DNA from: Gnetum montanum
Taxonomy: Eukaryota > Streptophyta > Gnetopsida > Gnetales > Gnetaceae
Reading direction: 5' to 3'
Assembly (NCBI GenBank): GCA_015680685.1
Contig: MNCI01023335.1
Span: 165,798 to 229,797 of the forward strand
DNA length: 64,000 nt
Positions 47,214-59,570 of this stretch are shown here, piece by piece. The notes beneath the pieces are model-generated. The model ran no database searches. It was not told the origin of the DNA and saw nothing but the letters and a program-made list of their open reading frames with translations. Both the position numbers and the translations under genes were made by a program. Within the stretch, counting starts at the first letter, position 1, and every line of letters starts with the position of its first letter.

Positions 47214-50200
47214 TCAATCATGCAAGCATTTCCTAATCTTCAAAAGATTAGAAATGGTGTATGGCCTATGTTGCCTAATTTTGTATTTCACATTCTCTTT
47301 GCTAACCATGTTGAAGGGGAGATCCTCCCATGGTGCATCCATGGTTCCATTGTTGTGCATATGGGCCTCTTCTGCTCTATTGGGATTTTGGACTTCATCA
47401 TCAACAATAGGAGCTTCTTCTTGAAACTCCATTTTAGATCCTTATTCTGTGTCAACATTAATGACTGCCAAGGGAAATGCATTATCACCATGGATAATTA
47501 TTTCACCTCCCTCATAAGACAAGTGAATTTTTGATGGATGAGTGAGGAAATAGTTCATAATTGAGTTAGCTGAGGCCTTCCTAGGATGAAGTATCACCAA
47601 GAAATTAGCTATCATGGGGAATTGTTCCCCTATCACAAAGTCCAAAGAGATTGATCCTTTAACTAGAACTTGAGATACATTAAAGGATTTAAGAGTGAAA
47701 GTCAATGTGTGTTGCATATGTTTTGTTAAATCCAATTGTTGAAAAATGGTGTAAGGTATTATGTTGGTGGTCATACCATCATCCATGTGTATCCTATGTA
47801 CCTTGTAGTACGCCACTTTTATCGTTATCAAGAGGGGAGACTTTGTTGTCTTGTCATCTTGGGGGTTGGTCTTAACCTCACTATCATAGAACACTAGTGT
47901 TATTGACTTTGTTTCTTCCTTTGATGAAGATGGTACCATCACTGAGTGCATGAACTCTTTGCTAGTAAGGATGTCCTTGCTAATAGGAATAGAAGTTAAT
48001 ATTTTTATTAGGGCTTCTTGGTGAGCAGTTGAGATCATTACTAGGTCGTATAGGCTAAGGGATGTGTTCTTCTATTTCAAAGATAGCTTAACTTATTTCA
48101 TTGCATTAAGGAAGTCCTTCTCATTGGTCATTAATTTTTATTCTTGTTGGCTTTGACTTCCTCCATGCATCCCAGGGTGCAAACTTCATGTTTTAGGAAT
48201 TGTGCCTTTGCATCTTTTCCCTTCCCTTGTGACTTGGGATCCTCTCATGTTTGACTTGTTGAATCAAATTGAGTGTTAGAGATCATGGGGATGGATGAAA
48301 TAGGAGTGGGCTTAGACAAGCCCATCTCCTTCCATGCCTTGGCTTGCTTGTTATCTTTGTTTGTAGGCTTTGGTATAGACTTCTTGTATTGTTTACTTGG
48401 AAAATTCTTATTTTTTTTTTGGCTAGGAAGAAGTCATTGTGTTTGCCACCATGAGAGGAGGTTGTTCAATTATAGCAGTAGGTTTGGTTGTAGCGGGAGG
48501 GGGTACCTTGACAACAAAAGGCTCCTTGGAAGGCATAGGTGATGTTATCCTTACAAAAAATGGGAACCTTGAACTAGACAAAGTTGGAGGACTCTTGTTA
48601 TTATGAGGAAGTACCTGAATCATGAACAAGTCTGATGTAGGTCTTAGATTATTGCTTACATTGAATGTTGCAATGGTGTAAGGGTTGTTATTAGCATTCA
48701 AAGGGTTCTTGGAGAACTACATGGATTGTTTTTGCAGTTTGACTAGGTTAGAGACATTAAGGACCAACTCTCCATTACTTAGCATCTTCTGCAGGTCATC
48801 TTTAATGGCTAAGAAAAAGTTGATATCATGACCTATCAGTTGATGGTAGTGGCAGAAATGATCAAGCTTGAAGTAGTTAGGCACCAGTAGATCATCCTTG
48901 GTCACAAGAGTAGGATTCTTTGCTATTTTGCATAATTTATCATGCCTCTTATAGACATTCTTAATCATTTGTTGATATTAGATTCTCCTACTCTTTAAAA
49001 ATTGATCAAGGAGTTTAAATGGTTTTAGTGGTAGCCTAGTATACTTTGACCAATCCTTCATTTCAAAATTTAACCTTGTGTTGCCTAATGTAGAGGTTGT
49101 GGATGTTGATGATTGATTTTTGTTGATAGGAGCCTTGGGTTATTTTTTAAGCCCTTGCTCAATTTTAGTTTCTTTGGCCATAGTGGCCATGGCTCTCTTT
49201 ATCCTTTTGAGTGTGTTGGTTCTTATATACAACATAGATAGGATCATGACTGGCCTTAGTAGCATCCTCTATGTTCTTGGTTTGTGAAAAAGCTTGGCTA
49301 AGTGACCATGGATCTAGATAGTAAAGTTTAGACTTAATAAAATCATTAACTATCCCATTGAATATAGAGAGAAGATGGGTCTCAACTATAGGTTTTAGAA
49401 TCTCATTGAGAAGAGCATTCCATCATTGGATGAACTTTTGCATGGGTTCAAGGGATTCCTACTTGACCTTCATTAGTTGGTCAAGAGTCATGTTAGGTTT
49501 CAAGTTATACTTGAAATAGTTAACAAAATATGATATTAAGTCTTCAAGTAAAGATATAGATCCTCTTGGTAATACATGGTACTAGTCCAAGGCTTTCTCA
49601 GTAAGGAACATAGGCAAGATTCGCATTATAGTGTGTGGCCAAGCTTGTAATAATAAGCACCTAGAACCGAAGGTGATAAGGTGGGCATTAGAATCACAAG
49701 AACTATTGTACTTAGTTAATTTAGGTATAGAGATGCCAGAGGAATGAGTTATTTGTGGGACAATGGGATTTATATGATCATCCTAATAAAAATTAATTAT
49801 TTTCAGTATAAAGTTGTTGAAGCCTTGAGCTTCCATAACTCTTCTGTAAGGTCTTGGATCATTTAGAATGCTTGATCTAGGCCTTGTGGAATTATCATGG
49901 GTTGTAGTGTGAGTTGAGAGGCTTGTGACCTTGCAATGGGCTATAGTACTAAAAGGAGAGGTTGGGTGAGCATGGTTGTGGGAGGACCAAACAACAAAAA
50001 TGATGTTTGAACTAGTGCATGTGGCACAAAGGGGATGAATGGTGTGTGTGATCTTTTGATCACTTGGGGTCTCACTGTGGGGTCCATTGGTATGGAGAAG
50101 GGATGAGTAGTTGTTAAGACCACCAGCTATGACCATTTAGACCACGACTACATGCAAAAACACATATAGGAGTACATGGGTGTTTTTTAGAGCATAGAAT

Positions 50201-50756
50201 GTTCCTAGTGGGTTGCTATGATAGGTGCTAGCCCAAACATGATTAGGTACATGGGAGATGAAGGTTGAGGCACTTATTTTGTGGAAGTGGTAGGAGAGGT
50301 TGAGGTAGGTGCAATGGTTTGGAGAGCTGACTGTTGAAAGAGGCTTCCTATAAAGCTATCTTGCTCAAGCTTTGCCTCAAACTCATTTTGCTCCTCTTGT
50401 TGGCTTTACAAACTAAGCTTATCACTCTGTTCATCCATCTTAATTAGTTGAGATAGTATATGTATATAATTTTCATTGAGTGGTATTTTGTAGTAGGGGG
50501 AAGGTATGTACTTCTTCCCATTTCAATGGATTAGCTCATATTAGTATTTAGCCTTTACCTCCATTCATAAAATGAAGAGGCCATGTTGGATTTTAGCAAA
50601 AATAAAGTTATAGTGATCTTCATTTATGACCAAAAAATTTGGGCTTTGCCTCCTTAGTCTAATCAATTTCCTACACTCAACCATGGTAGGGTCTTTTGCA
50701 TCATAGACCCTCATAGCATCTTGGTTAGATGTCATATTAGTTAGGTTGAGGGACAA
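47214..50756 (-). pseudogene. gag-pro: gag-protease polyprotein of Tat-O
   Basis: Opens MSLNLTNMTSNQDAMRV; the N-terminal block CRKLIRLRRQSP and HYNFIFAKIQ matches Tat-E RWSLRLQG and QYNFICVKIQ. The gag domain (about 49640-49100) has GSISLLEDLISYFVNYFKYN and QESLEPMQKFIQ. The zinc knuckle near 48850 reads FCHYHQLIGHDINFF, with the last Cys changed. The protease stretch (48038-47442, 198 open codons) carries VHRIHMDDGMTTNIIPY at the active site, KGSISLDFVIGEQFP, and LSYEGGEIIIHGD. The end has APWEDLPFNM, as in the other copies. Short shifts and stops break it into pieces. Confidence 0.85.
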
Positions 50757-51775
50757 GAAAGTTGATTGTTTGAAAGATATTATTACTAGTTTAATTTTGG
50801 CTTAATAAAATGTATAATTAATTATTAAATAAGAATTCTAGCAAGTGGAAAAATTCAGGATGCAAAAGAGTTATGGCTGTAAAATGGTATGAGCTATAGC
50901 TACGAAATGTAGTGCAAGTTATAGTGACAAGGGATACCCACTACACTTGAGAAGATACAATAATTTTATATCAAAAAGACCAACTATGCTAGCTTTGCCA
51001 GTAGTGGCTATGCTAGAGGGGGGAAAGGGGGTAAGATTTTAACAACCATCTCACTTACTTGCTTTACGTTGGGGTTCTTCCTCTTGGTAGAAATGATGTA
51101 TGTTTCCAAAAATGTAAATGAGAAATTTTGTCTTTTCAAAGGCTATGTTGATGGGTGGAGAAGGATCAACACTAGCCTTGCTGGGAAAATTTCATAGTAA
51201 GGGGATTTGAGTAGTTGTTGTAGAACAACATTGGTCTCCAAAACATATAAAGGTAGTGTTAACTAGTAACAATGCTAACCTTGAAAAGTCCAGAAATAGT
51301 TGTAATAATTTTTCTAAAACCCAAATCACCTTCAATATCAATGTTAGGTTTTGGTGGCAAGGAAACAAGTGATAGCATTGGTTTCTCATGCAAGTTTCTT
51401 GGTAATGAAGTTTAAATATATTTTATATTTGAAGAAGAACCAATGCCAAACTTGTTGGAAAATTTCATAATAGGGAAATTTCGGTGGTTTTGGTAGAGTA
51501 ATGCTAGAATTTAGAACCCACAAAGGTAGTTTTGACTGATAACCACACTTGTTTTGGAAATTACTACAATTGTTGTGAAAATTTTATAGAAACCTAAATC
51601 ACCCCCAACCTCAATGCTAGGTTTTGGTGGCAAGGAGATGGGTGGCAGCATTGGTTTCTCTCATAGGAAATGTTTTATCAAAATTTAAAGATATTCAATG
51701 TAAATTTAAAGTTTTCAACTTGCAAAAAGTGTTATCAAAATGGAAAGATGGGATTGAACGCAGAACTTAGGTGGA
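50757..51775 (-). other. Leader of Tat-O between primer-binding site and gag
   Basis: About 1 kb without a gene; contains ATGCTAG words and a tandem duplication. Confidence 0.6.
51183..51680 (-). repeat. Tandem duplication of about 270 bp in the Tat-O leader
   Basis: The segment with GAAAATTTCATA...AGGTTTTGGTGGCAAGG...AGCATTGGTTTCTC occurs twice, near 51185-51390 and 51455-51665, clearly diverged. Confidence 0.7.
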
Positions 51776-51798
51776 GGTCCTCCTTCTAGCACTAAAAA
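51776..51798 (-). promoter_or_regulatory. Primer-binding site of Tat-O
   Basis: Minus strand TTAGTGCTAGAAGGAGGACC right after the LTR end GGCCAACA; the same class as in Tat-E and Tat-F. Confidence 0.75.
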
Positions 51799-51800
51799 AT

Positions 51801-53064
51801 TGTTGGCCGAAAAAATTTGGTTGTCAAAAAATCAAAAGTTGTAGGTGTAGAATAGTTTTAGCCTTAGATCCTAAGGACCTTTGAGAAAGAGGATTTAAGA
51901 TGTCTTGGATAGTCTTGTTGATTACCCAAGGACTTAAAAAGTGTAAACATGGGTAAATGAAATGTAAAATATTGTAGATCTGATCTAGGAAATACATGCA
52001 CAAAATAAAACCATAATAACTTTGCACAAAAATGAACTATGGATTTAATTACAATGAAAATATTATAAATAAACAAAGTTCAAAATGTATATAGATGGTA
52101 CTTGGATGCACAAGGGATTTTCTTTGGTGGAGTTTGAAGCTTATTGAAGTTGGTAGTCTTGCATACCTCATTCATCTTCATGATCTAGGTACTTCCCAAG
52201 TCCCAAAATTGAGACTCCTTGCAAGTTTTTCTCACAAATATATAGTGTTGGCCACAAGGAGGGTAAGGTGTGTGAAGAAATTTTGTCACAAGAGGGATAC
52301 CACATTGGGAGTCTTGATGCCTAGGTAGTCCAACATTACTCTAAAAATTCTCACACAAGCCTCAAGGTTACAAGTGTTTTGAATGACCAAAGGTTCCATG
52401 CTCAAGAATTGCCAAATGCTTTGTGTTTTCTCTCAATTTAAAAGCCTAGGATATGAAAAGTGGTAAAACCTTAGAACCTCTTCCAAATTGATTTTTATGC
52501 GTTACATGACTACTAAATTTTGACTATAAATTTCTACTATGATTACTAATATATTGGTATCATGTGAGGGTGTTGTAGGTGTTCTATTCTAATGTAGCTA
52601 CTATTTGTGGTAATTTTTGATACCCCCATGGTACTAGAATCATGCTAGTTACCAAAAATAGTAAATGATTTTCACGCTAGCTTCTCACATCCATGTTAGT
52701 CTTCCAATAGCAAAGCTAGAGTTGTAAGAGCAACATTGAGATTCACTAAAAATGGTAACTCCAATGACTCCAATGTTGGTCTTGATGTGGCAATGCTGGC
52801 CTTATGGTGGCTATGCTAGTCATAGTTAGGAGAATGAAAGTCAAACCTCCCAATGCTAGGAATAGATGCTTCCAGCGTAGTAAAGGTCATACCCCCTACA
52901 AAACCCATGAAAATGCCAATTTTGGTAGTCTGAAAGGCCTTTTTCACCTTCCCAAGCCCAAATATAGATATGGTAGGACTTTTTAAACTTGGGAAGTAAG
53001 GCTACAACTAAAATAGCACAAAATTTTAGCTTTGAAACAAGAATGATTCAAGCCCCTTTCAACA
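51801..53064 (-). mobile_element. 5' LTR of Tat-O
   Basis: Plus-strand edges TGTTGGCCG (left) and TTTCAACA (right), so TG...CA on the minus strand. The U5 block, minus strand TTAAGTCCTTGGGTAATC and GTCCTTAGGATCTAAGG, matches the Tat-P LTR. CAATGCTAG words lie at 52690-52870. A weak TATA-like CATAAAAA on the minus strand (52499-52492) aligns with the Tat-P TATA box. The right boundary is less certain than the left. Confidence 0.7.
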
Positions 53065-53094
53065 TTTAGGAGGCAAAACTTGACTAAGGCATGG

Positions 53095-54200
53095 AACTCA
53101 AGACAACTTGCTCAAGCCAACTTGCTCATGCTATCGAGCTAGCTTGCCCTCAACGTGCACAACCTTGAAAGCTTCCAAACCAGGTTAAAAAAATCCCAAT
53201 TTGAACAGGCAAGGCACCCTTGGGCCCACTGATGATTACTCCAGGTTTCAGCATCTAGAGCCCAAGATTTCAAGTCAGAATCACACAAATCTTGCTACTC
53301 ACGTTGAGGTCACGCTTCCCAGTGTGAATACGGCATGAGTACAACATGACAAACTTTCAAACCCCTAAAACCAAGTACAAACAATCTAAATTTGAGCATG
53401 CAGACTCCCCTCAAGAATCACTGATGTTCATTGTAGCTCTCGGCCTCCAAAACCTCAAAAATTAAGCTCAAAATCACATGATTTGTTTACTCATGTCCAG
53501 GTCACGTTGGGGTCACATTGGAGTCACACTGATAGCATGAGCCAAGTGTGACCAAATAAAAATAGATCAAATTAAGTAGTCCCAAGCACAATTTTTAGAA
53601 TCAACTCAATCCCCAAGGATAGCCAACAGTTCTACTCATTCACAGGCTCTAGAAAATCAAAATTTGGGCATGAAACACAACATTTTGGCTTGGTCACGCT
53701 GTGATCACACTAAGGTCATGCTGACAGCCTGAGCCTAGCGTGANTGTGATCACACTAAGGTCATGCTGACAGCCTGAGCCTAGCGTGACTTGTTAAAAGT
53801 GGCTCAAATCAACACAAGAAAAGACTCAAATTCAACATCCAGGCCACCCTAGAGAGTAGGCAGTAGTTGAACTTCAAAGAATAGGCATCAGAGGTCAAAA
53901 TTTAGATCAAAATGTGTCACTTCCAGTTGGTCATGCCCAGGTCACGCTGGGGTCACGTTGACAATGTGAGCCTAGCGTGAGTTGCTAAAATGACCTAAAT
54001 CAAGGCATAAATAGGCTCAGACTCAGCATGCAGGTTGCCCCCAGGGGTAGGCAGTAGTTACACTTGAAAGATAGGTCTCAAAAATAAAAATTTGATGTGA
54101 AATGAACCATCCCAACTTGCTCATGCCTAGGTCATGCCCAGGTCATGCCCAGGTCATTATGATAGTGTGAGCCAAGCGTGAGCTTCCAAAAGTGGCCTAG
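53095..54200 (+). repeat. U3 tandem repeats of about 195 bp in the Tat-E LTR
   Basis: Five to six diverged units. Each opens with a cluster of GGTCACGCTG / GAGCCTAGCGTGA words and continues through related sequence (CCAAA...TTTGA.CATGCAG, GGTAGGCAGTAGTT, AAATTTG.G..TGAAA). Unit starts lie near 53100, 53290, 53480, 53680 and 53930, then a partial unit. This array largely explains why this LTR is 0.8 kb longer than that of Tat-F. Confidence 0.75.
53700..53788. other. 44-bp exact duplication around a single N (assembly join)
   Basis: 53700-53743 and 53745-53788 are identical, separated by the N at 53744; probably two overlapping contig ends left unmerged. Confidence 0.9.
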
Positions 54201-54627
54201 AGCATTTTAGACACATGCTGAGGGCATGCCAGGACAAGATCAACTCACACTAGTAGCCTTGGTGAAGCAAAAGCATCTCAAAAAGCCATAAGATCACTCA
54301 TGTTGGCATCCTGCAGTAACTAGTTCATAGATCAGAAGGTTCCAAGCAAGCCAGAATCAAGATCTCTTATTGTGCACTATTATTTTATTGTAAATTTGCA
54401 ACATTTGTGAGCTTGTCAAGTTCTTACACTTCAAATTGTATGCATGAGCGTAATGTAAATCAATACAAATTGTAAGATATAGTGCATCTGGTTTAGAATG
54501 TAGTTGGCCTACATATGTCCAGTTCACACACAGCTGTATGTTGAACTCCTGTCACCTGATCCGATTTTCTCTCATCTCATAGCCATTGATCTTGTTCACA
54601 AATCCTACTCCCAAGCCTAGTGAAATG

Positions 54628-54636
54628 CATAAATAC
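54628..54636 (+). promoter_or_regulatory. TATA-like box in the Tat-E LTR
   Basis: CATAAATAC, about 600 bases before the LTR end, the same relative place as TATAAAAA in Tat-F. Confidence 0.4.
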
Positions 54637-55240
54637 CATGTTCATTGACATATACATGGTTGGAAATTTTGTAAAAAGGATAACCTAAAGAGCATTGTCT
54701 GGCAACCTTGGATGCTCAAGCACATGCGATCCCTAGCACTTGAGCATCTACAAACACTTCATCCTTCATCCTTCATCCTTCATCCTGGGGCTTGACGCTA
54801 GACCTGCCATCTGCACACACAGCTACTTTTTGACTAGTGTACTTTATTCTCTAAATCAATACAATACAGTCTTTTTCCTTCCATTGCACTATTCACGTTA
54901 TTATGGTTTATTGCGTTTTTCACGTTATTCTGGTTTATTGCGCTGTTCACATTATTCTAATTCATTGTTTTATGTTTGCATCATTCTGGTCCATTATTAC
55001 ATTACATCTATGCTCCATTTACATATTTGTGTTACGTTTGTTACGATAATTCCATCATAAGTCGTACCTTGTGCTTGGGGAATTCCTCGGTTGATGTGCA
55101 TGTAGACCATCCAAGGCACTCTACCTTCATTTTTTGAGCTTGCCCTCACACAAAGGCAGGGTCATCTGTATCTCTTTGGAGATCTTTCAGCATTCATTTT
55201 TCCTCCATCCTTATGCTGAAAATTTTAGATAGTACAAAAT

Positions 55241-55260
55241 TTGGTGCTAGAAGGAGGACC
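55241..55260 (+). promoter_or_regulatory. Primer-binding site of Tat-E
   Basis: TTGGTGCTAGAAGGAGGACC, nine bases after the LTR end. I cannot name the tRNA from memory with confidence. Confidence 0.8.
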
Positions 55261-55304
55261 AAGCACTGAAACTAAAACCCAAATAACGCTGCCAAACATT
55301 GAGA

Positions 55305-55560
55305 CTCAAATTAGCTTGCTCACACTGAGCTTGCTCATGTTGACCCTATCATGCACGCTGAGGTTGCTCATGCTAACCTTGTCACGGATGCCGAGCTTGC
55401 TCATGCTGACCCTATCATGCATGCTGAGCTTGCTCACGTTAACCCTGTCACACATGTTTATCTTGCTCACGCTAAAGCTAGTTGCACACGCTGAGCTTGC
55501 ACACGCTGAGCCTAGTTGCACACATTGTGAGTTAGATCACACTACTTACACATGTGTAGC
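55305..55560 (+). repeat. Leader word array GAGCTTGCTCATGCTGACC (Tat-E)
   Basis: Eight or so degenerate 30-base units of the type TGAGCTTGCTCATGCTGACCC...ATCATGCA between the primer-binding site and gag. Confidence 0.8.
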
Positions 55561-55580
55561 TAGCCAAGCTAGTCACACAC

Positions 55581-58500
55581 ATGGAATCTTCTCAAATCAA
55601 AGCATTGCCACTTTCTGATCTTAATGTCAAAATCTCAAATCTTGTGACCGCAACTGAACCCATAGTCACTATTGGAGAGATGAACCCTCAAGGGCCAACT
55701 CGTTGGTCACTTAGGTTACAAGGAAAGGAACCCACGTATAGAATTCTCACCCTTGAACAATACAACTTCATTTGTGTGAAGATCCAAGCTAACCTACCCA
55801 TTGATCGCATAGAAATGGAAGCAAAATAACATTATGAACTCATCTATAAGGGAGGCCATAACTTTACCCCTTCAACATATGACATGATTCCCCTCTTTGA
55901 ATCCCATCATAAACTCATATCCCAGCTCCTCATGGCAAGGAATCAAACCTCACAGCAACCCACCATAGAGCCTCAAAACAGAGACAAGGAAGATGATTTC
56001 ATGGCTCAATCTGAACATGGGGATTCGTACCACACTCTCAGTCCTCATACTTATGCAAACCCATTATTCCACCCTTTCATGGGAGAAAACATGCCTCTTC
56101 ACGCATTTAAAAGCACTCAAGAACCTATTTCTAAAAAGGAAGTGCCCACCCCCATTCCTACTTTCCCTACAACCAACATCAAATTCAATGAGCCCATCCC
56201 CGTTATTCCACCGGTCACCACATTACCCTCTCTTCTACAGGTACAACCCCAACAACTCTCCTCTTAAGCAAATATAGGAGCAACCTTCCCACCATAAAAA
56301 ATTGGGATGACATCTATGATACTGGCTTCTACATCTACTCATTATATACCATGAGTGCAAATCCAAGGAACACCCTTCACTACTTCAACTCAACAGGTTC
56401 ATGGTGTTTCCTCACAACCTCTAACTAGGTAGTGGCCCACACCTAGCATTTAACAACATCAACCAGCTCATTATAGCATGCCACCTATTACAATACCATC
56501 CATGAATGTCCCTTAGGTATAACCATCAACAACCCTATGGTCATCTTTCCCAAAAACCACACAATAATCCAACTATTATCATGCTCAATCTAACCAACGA
56601 GCTAGTCCACCTAGTGCCCAAGAATGGGTAGAGACTAGAAAAATGATGCAAGCATTGACAAATGAGGTAAAGTACCTAAAAATAACAAACACTAAAGAAG
56701 TCAAGGTGATGGATTTTTATTAGGATGATTCAATTAGCTCTTCAGTGCCACCATTGAGTCTACCAAAAGAAATTTCATTGCCATAGTTAACCAAGTATAA
56801 TGGAGAGGGAGATCCAAATGCTCACCTAGGGACATTCTGATTAGAGTGTCTATTACTTCAGGCCTGGCCTCATGCAATCCTATGTGTGTTTGCCATGTCC
56901 TTAACTGGGAGAGCCTTAGACTGGTACTGAGCCCTACTGTGTAACTCCATATCTTCTCTAGAGGATTTGTTACATTAATTTTTTATCCATTTTAAGTATA
57001 ACTTGAAGCCTAAAGCCATGCTAGATAGTCTAATCCAAATAAAAAAAGCATCATTAGAGCCTGTACAAAAGTTCATCCAAAGATGGGGCACTACTCTTAA
57101 CGAACTTCATGAGCCTATCCCAGAAACGTATTTACTTACAATCCTCAAGAGTGCCGTGAATGATTTCATTAATTCGAAAATCTATTATCTGAATGCTCAC
57201 ATTTTGAGTTAGGCATTTGTCCAAATCAAAAACATAGAAGAGGTAGCATAGATAAGTCATGAACCAGCTTACTTAACTTTCAAAAGCCAACATACAAAGA
57301 AAGATAAAGACAAGTCTAAAAAAACAGTCGTAGCAGTGATAGAGATATTTTGACCCAACAATGTAGGGAGAAAAGGGAAGCAACCCACTACCCCCACTAG
57401 TCATGAAAGAACTACTCCTACACCTACACCTGAATCCTCCTCTACCCAAATTTCTAACACGGGTCACACTCGTACCTTTGAATGAAAGGACCCTGCCTAG
57501 TACATTCTCGTACCCATGAAACCTTCGCAACTACTGGACCAACTTTTAAACGCTGGGTTGATTCAACATAAGAAAATGTCTCCTGTAGTGTCCCAAAAAC
57601 ATGATCGATACTGTGATCTAGTTAAAAACCCAATGTTGGAAATAGCTAATGAATGCCCTATTCCAAGAGGATTTAGGTTAGACAGATTCTATGGGTATCA
57701 CCAATAATGTGGGCATGAAACCAACTACTGCTTCACCCTAAAACAAGACATACAATGGATGATTGACATAGGTGAGATAGTATTTGATGAAGCCAACCTA
57801 GTAAGATCTCAAAATCAGTCTATGGGGGTCTATAAAGATCCTCTTAACACCAAAGAGTCATCCTATGTGATTAACACCATCCATGTCAGCAATGAAAAAA
57901 ACATCCCATGAAAGCCTTTTGTGATTCGTATGCCTGCTGAAATTGCATCTATGCTAACACCTCCACAAGCTCCTTTTGCCACATATACATCTTCTACACC
58001 ATGAAAACCATTTTTCATCCAAATGCACCATGCAGTTGCAATAGCAAACATACCATCGCAAGCTCGACCCACTCCATTTGTAATCTAGGTACCGAAACAC
58101 CCTAATGTGCAACCCCCAATAGTTCCCTTGCGACCCTCGTGAGAACACCTCACCAATAGACTGACCAGAGAATGTTTGGCCAAAGAACGTCATGGTCATA
58201 AGTTAGGACCACCAAAACCCACACCACTAAATGTTGTTCCTATGGTTCCAACTACTGATCAGCCCAGCATGAGTTGTCAAGACAAGAACTCAAGAATGTC
58301 TAATGTCCTAAACCCAACGACTATAGTTAATAATGTAAAATTTTTTCTGAAAGAGATACAAATGTTGGGTCAAATGGATCAAGTATCAATAGATAAAAAC
58401 ATTCCAAATAGCAAATACTTGGCTAATGCCCTAACCCAGGTTACACAAGCCTTAAAAAAAAAGAACACCTCTCTAAGCCTATATGACCTAGTGATGACCT

Positions 58501-59336
58501 CCCTGGTACATCGGGAAGCTCTAGTACATATGTTGACTTCAATCCCTATTAGTGAAGACCTTCCTGCGAATGAACCATCTATTTACACTGTATTGTCTCC
58601 ACATCAATAATTGAGGTCCACATCTCTAGGATTCCACACTAATGACATTAAACAAGACGAAAAAATGGGAGAAGTCACTATCGCCCTTATGTTTATAACA
58701 ATACAAGTTAACCAATTTAAAATACATAGGGTGCATGTTCATGATGGAGCAACAACAAATGTAATACCTTTTTCTATCATTGAATGATTAGGCCTCGCAG
58801 AAAAAATACGACCAATGACAACATCATTCTTGAAATCTTTCAGTGGTTCCCATGTCATGGTAAAAGGCATGGTTACCTTGGATTTCATAACAGGGGATCA
58901 GTTCCCCACATCAGCTGAATTCGTAGTAGTGGATGAGATGCCAGGGTTCAATCTAATTTTGAGACAACCTTGGTTAGCTCAACTAAAAGCCATATCATCA
59001 CTGATCCATCAAGAAATTCACCTATCTTATGAGGGCGGTGAAATCATCATACGCGAGGATGCGACAACATCACTTACTTCCTCACACGTAGGAACGAACC
59101 AAGGATCAAAGGTTGAACTATCTGAACCTAGGAAAGACACCACTAATGAAAACCTAGACATTGGTCAATCTCCAACCTGCAACCTTCCTAAAATAGAGGA
59201 AGCATTAGAAGAGGCAGACGTATGAGCCATTCCCATAGATGTTCCTTGGTCAGAACTACAATTTGATGTATCCAGCGAGGGAGATGGCAAGTACAAGATC
59301 ATGCCTACATGTCCCACGCTTCACAAAAAATTATGA
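55581..59336 (+). pseudogene. gag-pro: gag-protease polyprotein of Tat-E, the most complete copy
   Basis: ATG at 55581 (MESSQIKALPLSDLN), then RWSLRLQGKEP and QYNFICVKIQAN. A Pro-rich linker (about 56100-56500) follows. The gag domain at 56790-57260 has KYNGEGDPNAHL, LTGRALDWY, KASLEPVQKFIQRWG and VNDFINSKIYYLN. The zinc knuckle near 57690 reads FYGYHQ.CGHETNYC, with the first Cys changed to Tyr. The protease block (58660-59060) has VHDGATTNVIPF, GMVTLDFITGDQFP, FNLILRQPWLAQL and LSYEGGEIII. The tail WSELQFDV ends at TGA 59334. Stops at 55827, 56841, 56928, 56976, 57711 and elsewhere mostly replace Gln or Arg codons; frame changes are few. Confidence 0.9.
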
Positions 59337-59349
59337 AAATTAAAGAAAT

Positions 59350-59570
59350 AGATCAAAAACTAAGATAAACTACCACGCATCCATAATGACATTAAACTAC
59401 CAAATGTCCGCAATGATGTTAAACTAGCCACGGTCAGAAATGACTGGTTCTTCTAAATTCACTGAAACAGCTATGGTCTCCTCCCTTTCTTGGACAAAGA
59501 TGCAATAGTCCATCATGACTTTAAACTGATGAGCATGGCCCAAAATGGCCTTAAACTAGAGCATAGTACA
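59350..59570 (+). repeat. TTAAACTAG minisatellite of Tat-E
   Basis: Four or five units (AATGACATTAAACTACC, AATGATGTTAAACTAGCC, CATGACTTTAAACTGATG, AATGGCCTTAAACTAGAG) right after the polyprotein stop. Confidence 0.8.

Larger units (their letters stand above)
17967..53064 (-). mobile_element. Tat-O: outer element, split by two nested elements
   Basis: Read right to left: 5' LTR 53064-51801, primer-binding site near 51798-51776, leader with a tandem duplication, gag-protease 50756-47214, TTAAACTAG minisatellite, then the antisense gene on the plus strand in three pieces (46409-45267, 28663-28329, 19940-17967). The pieces keep the exon order seen in Tat-A, which shows that Ath-B and LTR-C are later insertions. 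The pol part and 3' LTR are not in place; the element stops at the end of the Tat-P LTR at 17966. Confidence 0.7.
53081..55231 (+). repeat. 5' LTR of Tat-E
   Basis: Putative start TGACTAAGGC (Tat-F: TGACTAAAAGC) and end TTTTAGATA just before the primer-binding site. The last 170 bases match the Tat-F LTR (GACCATCCAAGGCACTCTACC; GCTTGCCCTCA...GGCAGGGTC). The start is inferred from Tat-F only. Confidence 0.6.

Noticed and set aside
54740-55060. 106-codon open stretch in the Tat-E LTR
   Set aside because: Lies across R/U5 of the LTR and follows TTACGTTTATTC-like repeats; no conservation in the Tat-F LTR frame.
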